Assembly: GCA_016788465.1 (NCBI GenBank) | Contig: JAEURV010000346.1 | Location: 1 to 54,481, forward strand | Length of the DNA: 54,481 nt | Direction of reading: 5' to 3' | DNA from: Nitrospira sp. | GTDB taxonomy: Bacteria; Nitrospirota; Nitrospiria; Nitrospirales; Nitrospiraceae | Part shown: in pieces, positions 8,502 through 16,432 of the stretch | Layout of the letters: the number at the start of each line of letters is the position of its first letter | How positions within the stretch are numbered: the first letter of the stretch is position 1 | The notes under the pieces: model-generated | Database searches by the model: none | What the model was told of the DNA's origin: nothing | What the model saw: only the letters and a program-made list of their open reading frames with translations | Position numbers and translations under genes: made by a program

Positions 8502-9244
8502 TGATGAAACCTGTCATCGGCGTGACTCCTGACTTTAATGCCGGTGACAGGAAGGATATGGGTGGGTCCGAACCCACCTACTTTCTGAGGGCCCGGTACA
8601 TTCGGGCTATCGAAGAGCTTGGCGGTGTTCCCTTAGTCCTACCCTTAGTGTCTGCAGCGGCCGATCGACGGCGACTTCTTGACAGCGTTGATGGACTTCT
8701 CCTGACCGGCAGTGGCCCTGATCTTCCACCACGCCTGTATGGGGAGAAACAGCGTTACAAGTTTCCTCTGGTTAGTGAGCGGCGTGCTGACTTTGAGCTG
8801 GAGATGGTGTATCAGGCTAGGCGTCGGGACCTTCCGCTCTTGGGGATTTGCGGAGGGATGCAGGCTGTGAATGTGGCCTGTGGAGGCAGTCTCTTTCAGG
8901 ATATACCTGCCCAGGTTCCACGCGCGATGGACCATCGGCAAAAGACGAAAGCGGTCTCTGTCTCACATGCGGTGACTGTGGTGCCGAAGAGCCTTCTCAA
9001 GCAGATTGTCAGAACAGACACGTTGATGGTGAACAGTTCACATCATCAGTCCGTGAAAGCTGTTGCTCCATCGCTCATTGCCAGTGCAGCGGCTCCAGAT
9101 GGCATTGTTGAGGCTATTGAGTCCCCAACCCATCAATTTCTCCTTGCCATTCAGTGGCATCCTGAATTTCTGTTTGAGCGGCATGTGGCACATCGTCGGC
9201 TCTTCGAGGCGCTGTTACGCGCTGCGCGGCGGAACCGAGCATGA
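8501..9244 (+). CDS. Class I glutamine-amidotransferase-type hydrolase (gamma-glutamyl-GABA hydrolase/PuuD-like, peptidase C26)
   Basis: The family hydrolyses gamma-glutamyl amide bonds using a Cys-His-Glu triad. In this 247-residue protein the nucleophile Cys117 sits in LLGICGGMQA, and His220 and Glu222 lie in IQWHPEF, all as expected. LLLTGSGPDLPP (67-78) matches the family's substrate-loop region. No putrescine-catabolism genes are nearby, so the gamma-glutamyl-GABA role is inferred only from family resemblance. It is translationally coupled to the small exported protein upstream. Confidence 0.87.
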   Translation: MMKPVIGVTPDFNAGDRKDMGGSEPTYFLRARYIRAIEELGGVPLVLPLVSAAADRRRLLDSVDGLLLTGSGPDLPPRLYGEKQRYKFPLVSERRADFELEMVYQARRRDLPLLGICGGMQAVNVACGGSLFQDIPAQVPRAMDHRQKTKAVSVSHAVTVVPKSLLKQIVRTDTLMVNSSHHQSVKAVAPSLIASAAAPDGIVEAIESPTHQFLLAIQWHPEFLFERHVAHRRLFEALLRAARRNRA

Positions 9245-9375
9245 GCCTTTTGGGTGGCGCAGAGAGGCCGGCCCTTCTCGGTCGGTAAACCCAAGGATAG
9301 GCGTGACATTGGAACGAATGTTCTGCCGCTGATCTCTTCGGGCCAAAACATTCCGCCTCGGGCCGGAGAATAGCC

Positions 9376-10812
9376 ATGAGCAATCCATTTTTCCGGACGA
9401 AACCGATCGATCAAATTCTGGCCGATGCCGAGCGGCCAGAGCATCGCCTCAAGAAAACATTGACGGCCTGGGACCTGACGGCGCTGGGGATTGGTGCGAT
9501 TATTGGAACCGGGATCTTTGTGCTGGTCGGCACGGCCATTGTGGGTGATGCCCATCGACCTGGGGCGGGGCCTGGGATTGTGCTCTCCTTCGTCCTTTCC
9601 GGTGTCACCTGTGCATTGGCAGCCCTCTGTTATGCCGAGTTCTCGGCTATGATCCCGGTGGCAGGGTCTGCCTATACTTTTTCCTACGCTACATTGGGGG
9701 AATTTCTCGCATGGCTCACCGGATGGAATCTGATTCTCGAGTATGGCGTCGCCTGCGTTGCCGTTGCAATCGGTTGGTCGGGATACTTCAATAAATTACT
9801 CAAGCTCGCCGGTCTCGAACTGCCGTACTGGGCCACTAATCCACCGCAGTGGGCAGGAGGGCCGGAAGGGAGCATCGCGAATTTTCCTGCTGCCATCATC
9901 GTCTTGCTCGTCACAACGATTCTTGTAATCGGTATTAAGGAAAGCGCAAGGGCTGCCGGGATGATTGTGCTCTTGAAGCTGGTGGTGATCCTCTTCTTTA
10001 TCGCCGTTGGCGTTCCCGCTGTAAACAGGGAAAACTGGACACCGTTCATGCCGAACGGGTTCGAGGGCGTCCGAGCCGCTGCTGCGATCATCTTTTTTGC
10101 CTATATTGGTTTTGATGCAGTGTCTACGGCGGCAGAAGAAGCAAAAAACCCTCAGCGTGATGTTCCGTTTGGAATTCTAGGATCGTTGAGTGTGTGTACG
10201 GTTCTCTATATTTCCGTCGCGGCTGTACTGACCGGGCTCGTCCCCGTAGGCCAAATCGATATTCATGCGCCGGTCGCTGAAGCGCTCACGCTGGTTGGGT
10301 TCAAATGGGGTGCCGCGATTGTCGCGATCGGAGCTGTCGCGGGGATTACCAGTGTATTGGTGGTCATGATGCTGGGACAAATTCGAGTCTTCTTTGCCAT
10401 GTCACGGGATCAACTACTAAGTCCAAGCCTCTCCATGGTTCATGGACGTTTTGGGACACCGCATCGTGCGACCCTTCTGACCGGTGTCGCCGTGGCTATT
10501 CTGTCGGCGTTCTTCCAGATCGGGGATGCGGCCGATATGACTAATATCGGAACATTTTTTGCGTTTGTCTTGGTCAGTTTCGGGGTCATGCTGTTGCGAT
10601 ACACAAAACCTCATCAGCCTCGCCCGTTTCGTCTTCCGTTCATGCCGCTGGTGCCTCTCCTCAGCATTGGAGCCTGTCTCTACCTCATGGCCGGGTTGCC
10701 GTGGGCCACGTGGATTCGCTTTGGCGTGTGGACCGCTGTGGGGATTCTCGTCTACATCGGTTATGGTATGAAACACAGCAGGCTCTCTCGGCGAGGTACC
10801 GAGAACCATTGA
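9376..10812 (+). CDS. Amino-acid permease, APC superfamily
   Basis: A 478-residue inner-membrane transporter with about 12 predicted transmembrane helices. The helix-1 signature GIGAIIGTGIFV (38-49) and a FFAYIGFDAVSTAAEEAKNP segment, characteristic of cationic/neutral amino-acid transporters of the APC family, are intact. Length is normal. GGAG precedes the ATG by about 8 bases. The 131-base spacer upstream contains a weak inverted repeat (GAATGTT 9316-9322 with AACATTC 9347-9353) of unknown meaning. Substrate specificity cannot be read from sequence. Confidence 0.9.
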   Translation: MSNPFFRTKPIDQILADAERPEHRLKKTLTAWDLTALGIGAIIGTGIFVLVGTAIVGDAHRPGAGPGIVLSFVLSGVTCALAALCYAEFSAMIPVAGSAYTFSYATLGEFLAWLTGWNLILEYGVACVAVAIGWSGYFNKLLKLAGLELPYWATNPPQWAGGPEGSIANFPAAIIVLLVTTILVIGIKESARAAGMIVLLKLVVILFFIAVGVPAVNRENWTPFMPNGFEGVRAAAAIIFFAYIGFDAVSTAAEEAKNPQRDVPFGILGSLSVCTVLYISVAAVLTGLVPVGQIDIHAPVAEALTLVGFKWGAAIVAIGAVAGITSVLVVMMLGQIRVFFAMSRDQLLSPSLSMVHGRFGTPHRATLLTGVAVAILSAFFQIGDAADMTNIGTFFAFVLVSFGVMLLRYTKPHQPRPFRLPFMPLVPLLSIGACLYLMAGLPWATWIRFGVWTAVGILVYIGYGMKHSRLSRRGTENH

Positions 10813-10850
10813 AGGCCCCGACGAGGCGAACGACAGATACCGATCTTGAG

Positions 10851-11297
10851 CTATGTGGAGGGAGCTATCGTCGTCGATGCAGCAGCTGGGGCAGGAGAGA
10901 CGTCGGCTGCGGCGGAAGCTGACCCAGGTGTCGCCTGGGTTGTAGCAGGTGGTGTGGGAACGGTCCCTGCTGGAGCGGCAGGAGTTGGCGGGGGAGTAGC
11001 GACTTTTGGAGGGGCAGCAGGCTTTGGTGGCGCCGGTTTTTCAGGCTTAATTCCTCCCTCCCAGGATGGACCGGAATACATATCAGCAGTTAAACCCTTG
11101 GTTTTCCATTTTTCTTCAAAGTCCGCAGCGGCTTTGTTCGGTGTTTCCCCGATACCCGTTACATCATTCCAAGGATATACCTTCGGTCCGATCTGGCATC
11201 CAGATTCTGTTCGGCGCAAATATAGCGCGATGGGATTACCCCGGTAGGGCCCAAGAAAAATATGAACAGATCCGACGTACTCGAGCAATGAGGCCAT
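10851..11297 (-). CDS. Hypothetical protein with a Pro/Ala-rich tail
   Basis: A 148-residue protein. The first 80 residues look folded (LLEYVGSVHIFLGPYRG, then YPWNDVTGIGETPNKAAADFEEKW); the rest is a low-complexity Pro/Ala/Thr tail (about 85-148). ATG 11297 is chosen over 11348 because GGGAGGG lies 4-10 bases upstream on the minus strand. I do not recognise the family. A Gly/Ala-rich frame on the opposite strand is the complement of the tail and is not a gene. The gene is convergent with the permease. Confidence 0.65.
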   Translation of the reverse strand: MASLLEYVGSVHIFLGPYRGNPIALYLRRTESGCQIGPKVYPWNDVTGIGETPNKAAADFEEKWKTKGLTADMYSGPSWEGGIKPEKPAPPKPAAPPKVATPPPTPAAPAGTVPTPPATTQATPGSASAAADVSPAPAAASTTIAPST

Positions 11298-11448
11298 AAG
11301 GCCCTCCCAGAAATGCTCATGATGCCACAAGACGTGAGAACGGAGCAAGACTACCTTTGAGTGGCATATTCTGGCACCAGAGACCGTCCGCTTGAAGGGG
11401 GGAGGTCTGTAGGCCGTCCTACAAAGAGAATAAGAATCCTCAAAAAGC

Positions 11449-12552
11449 TCATACTTCAGCTTTCACGACCCGTTCTCGGGTTTGATGAATGGAGCGTAAG
11501 AGCGCTCGATGGCTACGGCAGCCAACCGCCAATCTCGCATCAGAGATTGTAATGGGTCGATAGGGAAGGAGATATCGGTCCTTGAGGCGGCGGATGCGGG
11601 CAAGGGATTGAGCCAACCGTTGTGAAGAAATATCCGAGCTGGTCACGGCTTTAGTGACGGCCTGCATGGCGGTGATCACCCTGTTCCGATCCTTGCAGAT
11701 CAGTGGCATGTCGCAACCTGCTTGTATGGCGAGAACAGCCGCGTCGCCGATACCGTAGTGATCGATGATCGCATGCATTTCGAGGTCATCTGTCAATACG
11801 ACTCCGTCGTAGTACAACTCTTGGCGAAGAAATTTTGAGATGATGGTCGGGGACAAGGTCGCCGGACGCTGCTCATCCAGGGCCTGATACTGAACATGGG
11901 CTGTCATCATCGTCGCCACGCCGATTGCGACCGCTCGACGGAACGGGGGAAACTCAATGCGCTCGAGACGGTCGCGAGAGGCGGTCACGATGGGCAGTTC
12001 TTTATGTGAGTCTGATGTGGTATCCCCATGTCCTGGAAAGTGCTTCCCACAGGCGACTACTCGATTGTCTTGCAGTCCTCCCACCGTGGCTAATCCCATC
12101 TCAGACACAAGGTCGGGTGTCCTGCCGAATGCTCGGTCGCCGATGACCGGGTTTGATGGATTACTGTTGACGTCAAGCACGGGAGACATATTCATGTTGA
12201 TTCCGACGGCTGCCAATTCTTTTGCCGTCGTTGCAGCCGCGGCATAGGCCAGCTCTGAGGAGTGGCACTGCCCCAGTATTTCGCATGGTGGGAAAATCGT
12301 AAATTCTTTCGGCAACCGTGAAACACGTCCGCCTTCTTGATCAATGGAAATCAGGAGAGGGGAATGAGGGCTACAGCGCTGAAGGTCGTTTGTCAGGTCA
12401 ACGATTTGTTCAGTCGATTCGAGATTCCTTGCAAACAGGATGACCCCACCAGGCTGATATTCTTTGATGAACGAAGCAAGATCTGCGGATACTATCGTAC
12501 CGTCAAAGCCCATCATGAAGAGCTGTCCGATTTGATCCTGAGAGGGCGTCAT
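11449..12552 (-). CDS. nagZ: Beta-N-acetylhexosaminidase, glycoside hydrolase family 3
   Basis: NagZ removes N-acetylglucosamine from muropeptides during peptidoglycan recycling in the cytoplasm. The 367-residue single-domain protein has no signal peptide, as expected for NagZ. The acid/base loop KHFPGHGDT is at 170-178 with SDSH after it, and the catalytic aspartate lies in VVLTDDLEMH (251-260). The start ATG overlaps the stop of pepA by 4 bases, so the two are translated from one mRNA. No ampG, anmK or amiD gene is adjacent. Confidence 0.93.
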   Translation of the reverse strand: MTPSQDQIGQLFMMGFDGTIVSADLASFIKEYQPGGVILFARNLESTEQIVDLTNDLQRCSPHSPLLISIDQEGGRVSRLPKEFTIFPPCEILGQCHSSELAYAAAATTAKELAAVGINMNMSPVLDVNSNPSNPVIGDRAFGRTPDLVSEMGLATVGGLQDNRVVACGKHFPGHGDTTSDSHKELPIVTASRDRLERIEFPPFRRAVAIGVATMMTAHVQYQALDEQRPATLSPTIISKFLRQELYYDGVVLTDDLEMHAIIDHYGIGDAAVLAIQAGCDMPLICKDRNRVITAMQAVTKAVTSSDISSQRLAQSLARIRRLKDRYLLPYRPITISDARLAVGCRSHRALLRSIHQTRERVVKAEV

Positions 12553-14081
12553 ATCTGCGCGCTCTCAGGCTTCAGTGAACGATTGATCAGGAACTGGATC
12601 AACAGTCTTGTCCCGATGCCAGTTGGGCCCTTGGGAATGTAGGCTCGTTCCCGTTCGCTCCAATCGGTGCTGGCGATATCGAGGTGAACCCAAGGATAGT
12701 CACCCACGAACTTGCTCAGGAACAGGGCGGCTGTGATCATGCCGCCTCCACGCCCCCCGATATTCCGCATATCGGCGACATCACTTCGTAGCTGCTCGAA
12801 ATATTCCTCCCACAAGGGCATTTCCCACACTCGCTCTCCGGCTCGGAGCCCGGCCCTCGTGATCGCATCCTTCAACGTTGTATCGGTGCCGAACATACCG
12901 ATCGCGAACTGTCCCAGAGCGACTACGCAGGCTCCTGTCAACGTGGCGATATCGATGAGGGCGGCCGGTTTAAAACGGGTTGCATAGGCCAGACCGTCCG
13001 AGAGTATCAACCGCCCCTCGGCATCGGTATTTTGGACTTCTACGGTTTTCCCTGAAAGGGTGGTGACCACGTCTCCGGGACGCATGGCGCGACCACCAGG
13101 CATGTTTTCCGCTACCGGAAGGATGCCGATGAGGTTCAGGGGTAGCTTCAGCCGGGCTGCAGCCCGCAGGGTTGCCAGAACCTCTGCTCCTCCGGTCATG
13201 TCAGCTTTCATTTGCTCCATGTTCTCGGCGGGTTTGAGCGAGATCCCTCCGGTATCGAAGGTAATGGTCTTGCCAACGAGCACGACCGGGGGGTCATCTT
13301 TCCTTTTAGCGCCGTGGTACTGGAGGATAATGAATTTCGGTGGTTCATGGCTGCCTTTGGCGACGCCAAGCAACGCCCCCATCCCGAGACGCTCCATTTC
13401 CTTCTGTTCCAAGATCTTGAGGCTTACGCCAGTGTCTTTCGCTATGGTCTTTGCCTCGCTAGCAATCTTGGTCGGGGTCATCACATTGGAAGGATGGTTG
13501 CAGAGGTCGCGAACGAAGACGGTGGCTTCAGCTGTCGCGATACCGCGGCGGATACCTTCAGAGACGGCGTTCAGCTGGTTCTTTTGCGAGACCAGAATCG
13601 TCATGGCGGCCACGCCCTTGCTTGTTGGAGGCTCACTGCGATAGTCGGTGAACTGATAGCTGCCGAGGATCGCCCCTTCGGCCAAGGTTTGTGAGAGGTC
13701 GCTCACCGCAGCCCCCCGTGGTACAGCGCTCGGCACCACAACGGTGAAGGAACCGGCTTTTGCTTGGCGAACCCGTTTGACGGCATACCCCATGGCTTGG
13801 CGAATCTGATCCAAACCTAGTTGAGGTCGCTTCCCCAGGCCAGCGAGAATCAGGCGTTTCGCCGGAAGCTTTCCATAGGTGTGAAGCAGCAGGACCTCAT
13901 GCGGCTTCCCTTCGAACTCTCGCGATCGCTGAAGCTCACGAAGTGTTCCACCAAGGGCTCGATCCAATAACGCTCCGTCGGATGTCGATAGGGGCTCGTC
14001 TTCACAGAGCAGAACGACAAGCGCTTCTGTACGATCCGTATCGACGCGTCCTTGTTTGGCTTGAACCCGCATGATATTCAT
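12549..14081 (-). CDS. pepA: Leucyl aminopeptidase (M17 family)
   Basis: A 510-residue cytoplasmic dizinc/dimanganese exopeptidase that releases N-terminal residues. The family signature NTDAEGRLIL is present in the C-terminal half, together with VGKTITFDTGGISLKP and KADMTGGAEV, which carry the metal-binding Lys and Asp residues. AAGGAGA lies 6 bases upstream of the first ATG and decides the start. It precedes nagZ in one transcript; both could act on recycled peptides. PepA homologues can also bind DNA in other bacteria, which cannot be judged here. Confidence 0.95.
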   Translation of the reverse strand: MNIMRVQAKQGRVDTDRTEALVVLLCEDEPLSTSDGALLDRALGGTLRELQRSREFEGKPHEVLLLHTYGKLPAKRLILAGLGKRPQLGLDQIRQAMGYAVKRVRQAKAGSFTVVVPSAVPRGAAVSDLSQTLAEGAILGSYQFTDYRSEPPTSKGVAAMTILVSQKNQLNAVSEGIRRGIATAEATVFVRDLCNHPSNVMTPTKIASEAKTIAKDTGVSLKILEQKEMERLGMGALLGVAKGSHEPPKFIILQYHGAKRKDDPPVVLVGKTITFDTGGISLKPAENMEQMKADMTGGAEVLATLRAAARLKLPLNLIGILPVAENMPGGRAMRPGDVVTTLSGKTVEVQNTDAEGRLILSDGLAYATRFKPAALIDIATLTGACVVALGQFAIGMFGTDTTLKDAITRAGLRAGERVWEMPLWEEYFEQLRSDVADMRNIGGRGGGMITAALFLSKFVGDYPWVHLDIASTDWSERERAYIPKGPTGIGTRLLIQFLINRSLKPESAQI

Positions 14082-14180
14082 TGGATTCTCCTTGTGTGAA
14101 TTATGAACGAACAGCCGCTGTCAGCCCGTGAGTGTTGATGGTTGCAATATGTCCGATGTCCCGATGGTCTAGGGGACTCC

Positions 14181-14816
14181 TCACACCCCCCGCGTATCGG
14201 GTGCCCAAATATGTTTGTGCAGTTGGAGTTGAAGACGAGCGGCGAGACGGTCCTCCAGCAACCACTCTGCCAGCTGGCGAGGGTCAAGCGTTCCGGATAC
14301 CGGACTGAAGAGGACTGGACAGCGATCGGTCAAATGGAATTGTTGGAGAATGTCTTTTGCCCATTCATAATCAGAGCGGTCTTGGATGACGAATTTTGCT
14401 TCATCTCGCGGCCTGAGTCGTTCCACATTAGGCCAATGCATGCGGTCTGTCATACCACTCCCTGGGCATTTCACATCCAGAATGATATGAACGGATGGAT
14501 CGACGGTGTTCGTATCAACTGCGCCACTCGTTTCAAGCAGGACCGTGAAGCCGTCACGACACAATTGCTGCAACAGGGCGGGGGTTTCCGGTTGAGCCAA
14601 GGGTTCGCCTCCCGTCACCTCGACTAAGGGACACCCATACGACCGGACCCTTCCGAGAAGGTCCTTGATGGATTGTTCCGTCCCTCCAAAGAATGCATAG
14701 GCTGTGTCGCACCACGTGCAGCGAAGCGGGCAGCCGGTGAGACGCACAAACACGCAGGGCAATCCAGCAAAGGTGGATTCGCCTTGAATGCTATGGAAGA
14801 TTTCGGTGACGCGCAT
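14181..14816 (-). CDS. queE: 7-carboxy-7-deazaguanine synthase, radical SAM
   Basis: QueE converts carboxy-tetrahydropterin to 7-carboxy-7-deazaguanine in queuosine biosynthesis. The radical-SAM cluster motif is seen as Cys29-x3-Cys33-x2-Cys36 (CPLRCTWC), preceded by EIFHSIQGEST, the typical QueE N-terminus. VEVTGGEPLAQ is the SAM-binding GGE motif. At 211 residues it has the usual short radical-SAM core. No queC, queD or queF is in the window. Confidence 0.93.
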   Translation of the reverse strand: MRVTEIFHSIQGESTFAGLPCVFVRLTGCPLRCTWCDTAYAFFGGTEQSIKDLLGRVRSYGCPLVEVTGGEPLAQPETPALLQQLCRDGFTVLLETSGAVDTNTVDPSVHIILDVKCPGSGMTDRMHWPNVERLRPRDEAKFVIQDRSDYEWAKDILQQFHLTDRCPVLFSPVSGTLDPRQLAEWLLEDRLAARLQLQLHKHIWAPDTRGV

Positions 14817-14893
14817 GAACGATGTGTGGGCTAACTCATGAGTGGACGTGGTGATTCGTCGAAGAGGGGGTGTCTCCAGTCATCGGCATTCCT

Positions 14894-15574
14894 TTAGAGC
14901 CATCTGACAATCGGCCAGTTATGACGACGGGCTACAGCATCCATCCCGCGAATCGGATTGACCACGGTCGGATGTCCTACCGCGCGAAGAAGGTCAATAT
15001 CTCCCGGACTATCTCCATAGGCATAACATTGGGATAGATCCAATGTAAATTCCTCGGTCAGCCGATCAATCAGTTGACGTTTGCCCTCTCCATACGGCAA
15101 GGGAGGTACGAGCAAGCCCGTATAGAGACCCTGCTGTTGCTCCAACCGACTGGCGAAACACCGATCAGCTCGAAGTGCGTCAGCGACCGGTGCGATCAGA
15201 AAGTCGAGCGACCCAGTCACGAAAATGATCGCATGGCCTGCGCGGCGATGTTCATCAAGCTTGCGCATAGCGATGGCTGAGACACGAGGGCAGAGTTCTT
15301 CTCGACAAAACTCTTCACCTAACGGTTCGATCACCTGCGAAGGTTTTCCGGCCAAGTACAGTTTCCGTTGTCGAAGAGGATGGAGTGATACGGGAGGAAT
15401 ATGCCGCAAGAGCCATCCAACGCTATCTCGAGCTTCAGGCCAACCGACGATCCCGCGACACCACAGCCAACGGAAAAATCTCAATTCACTTGCTTCGCCG
15501 GGTAAGATTGTATTGTCGACGTCGAAGAAGGCAGCAACAGTAGAAGCAAGGTCTGGTCGATGAGTCTGTATCAT
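14894..15574 (-). CDS. HAD-superfamily IB phosphatase (phosphoserine-phosphatase-like)
   Basis: A 226-residue soluble phosphatase. All four HAD motifs are present: FFDVDNT with nucleophile Asp18 and Asp20, FVTGS with Thr120, Lys165 in YGEGKRQ, and GDSPGDIDLL with Asp188 and Asp192. The long helical cap between motifs I and II (about 35-110) is that of subfamily IB, which includes SerB-like enzymes. The substrate is unknown. It is 77 bases upstream of queE on the same strand and could share a transcript. Confidence 0.85.
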   Translation of the reverse strand: MIQTHRPDLASTVAAFFDVDNTILPGEASELRFFRWLWCRGIVGWPEARDSVGWLLRHIPPVSLHPLRQRKLYLAGKPSQVIEPLGEEFCREELCPRVSAIAMRKLDEHRRAGHAIIFVTGSLDFLIAPVADALRADRCFASRLEQQQGLYTGLLVPPLPYGEGKRQLIDRLTEEFTLDLSQCYAYGDSPGDIDLLRAVGHPTVVNPIRGMDAVARRHNWPIVRWL

Positions 15575-15629
15575 GCGAGCGCAAGGGGGACGTGCATGGC
15601 GAGCCCAATTCTACCGGACGATTCGTTCA

Positions 15630-15659
15630 TTGACAAGAATTTTGGGCTACTTCTATAAT
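15630..15659 (+). promoter_or_regulatory. Near-consensus sigma70 promoter
   Basis: A perfect TTGACA (15630-15635) and a perfect TATAAT (15654-15659) are separated by 18 bases, the best promoter match I see in the window. Transcription should begin near 15666 and run into tRNA-Leu(GAG) at 15829. The leader of about 160 bases is long for a tRNA and may hold another RNA. Confidence 0.75.
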
Positions 15660-15828
15660 GCAGCCTCCTTCATCCCCTCATATGCCCGTTTGGGGGCTTC
15701 GACGCGGGCGCGTGAGATCAGCCTACGGGAAGGCCAGGGCAATGAAACCCGATGGCGGCTGTTTACGGACGTCGCGGTGCTGAGCCCGCCATATTTGATG
15801 GCAGGCTTGGTTACATGTTCTACTGAGT

Positions 15829-15912
15829 GCCGAAGTGGTGGAATGGCAGACACGCACGTTTGAGGGGCGTGTGGCGCAAGCCGTGCGGGTTCAAGTCCCG
15901 CCTTCGGCACCA
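15829..15912 (+). tRNA. tRNA-Leu (anticodon GAG)
   Basis: The acceptor stem GCCGAAG pairs with CTTCGGC, followed by discriminator A and encoded CCA (15910-15912). The anticodon loop TTGAGGG is held by a CACGT/GCGTG stem (one G-T pair), giving GAG for CUC/CUU codons. The T-arm GGTTCAAGTCC and a long variable arm are present. A frame at 15573-15863 runs through it and is not a gene. Confidence 0.95.
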
Positions 15913-16432
15913 TAGATTCAGGTAGAGTACGATCGAGTATTGGGTGCTCACCTCGTTGCCATCGATACTAATATCTCTCATTAAAGGTCGGTTCACTGCC
16001 TTCTTCCCAGATATCGTCTGGTAGGTTGCTTCTTAGCCGTAAGGTTCTTTGCTATGGGGTCATGCCCCAGTCGTACGGGACGGCTCGAATTTTTCTACTT
16101 TGGCCTACCTTGTCCAAGCATGGTTTCTTCGTCATGGAGTGGCAACAGCTCTCCGCTGTAGACAGGAGCTGTGTCGGTGAAAGGTCCTTCATCCCGAGCC
16201 TGTTCTTACAACAGAGTTGCTTGAGTTCCATGCATCCAAGGGAAGGTTCAGGCGAATTGGCGTCATTCAGACCTAGACTTTTCGACTCACATAGTAGGAC
16301 ACTACGGGCCGTTTGGGCCTAGTCTTGGTATGCGTGTGCGGTATGCCATGAGGGTGTGCCCGTTAACCTCCCTCTTCCGCCACCTCGTCTAGAGTTCGGC
16401 TACTCCCATACAAGAGGCTTAAGGAGCTTCCC
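15913..16432. other. 520-base non-coding region upstream of the first PAS kinase
   Basis: No convincing gene. A small nested fold is possible: AGCCGT (16035-16040) pairs with ACGGCT (16080-16085), enclosing TGGGG (16055-16059) paired with CCCCA (16065-16069), followed within 3 bases by TTTTT; this could be a terminator or a small structured RNA. Further downstream lies the element shared with the next kinase gene (16273-16304), and AAGGAG just before the kinase ATG. Confidence 0.5.
16273..16304 (+). promoter_or_regulatory. Conserved upstream element shared by two kinase genes, copy 1
   Basis: CTAGACTTTT, 11 bases, then GTAGGACACTA. The same two blocks with a 10-base spacer occur at 19208-19238 before the second kinase gene. 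The distance to the kinase start is about 130 bases. It does not match a sigma factor consensus I know; a shared regulator site or a promoter is possible. Confidence 0.5.

Noticed and set aside
10846..11247. Gly/Ala/Val-rich plus-strand frame
   Set aside because: It is the complement of the Pro/Ala-rich tail of the minus-strand hypothetical gene, which has a good ribosome site.
15660..15828. tmRNA, 6S or SRP RNA in the tRNA-Leu leader
   Set aside because: Superficial likeness of GGGGGCTTCGAC to a tmRNA start, but the length and the rest of the sequence do not fit any of these RNAs.
15573..15913. Frames at 15573-15863 (plus) and 15653-15913 (minus)
   Set aside because: They read through the sigma70 promoter and tRNA-Leu(GAG).
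16026..16322. 98-codon plus-strand frame before the first PAS kinase
   Set aside because: No ribosome site or family; it crosses the hairpin region and the conserved upstream element.
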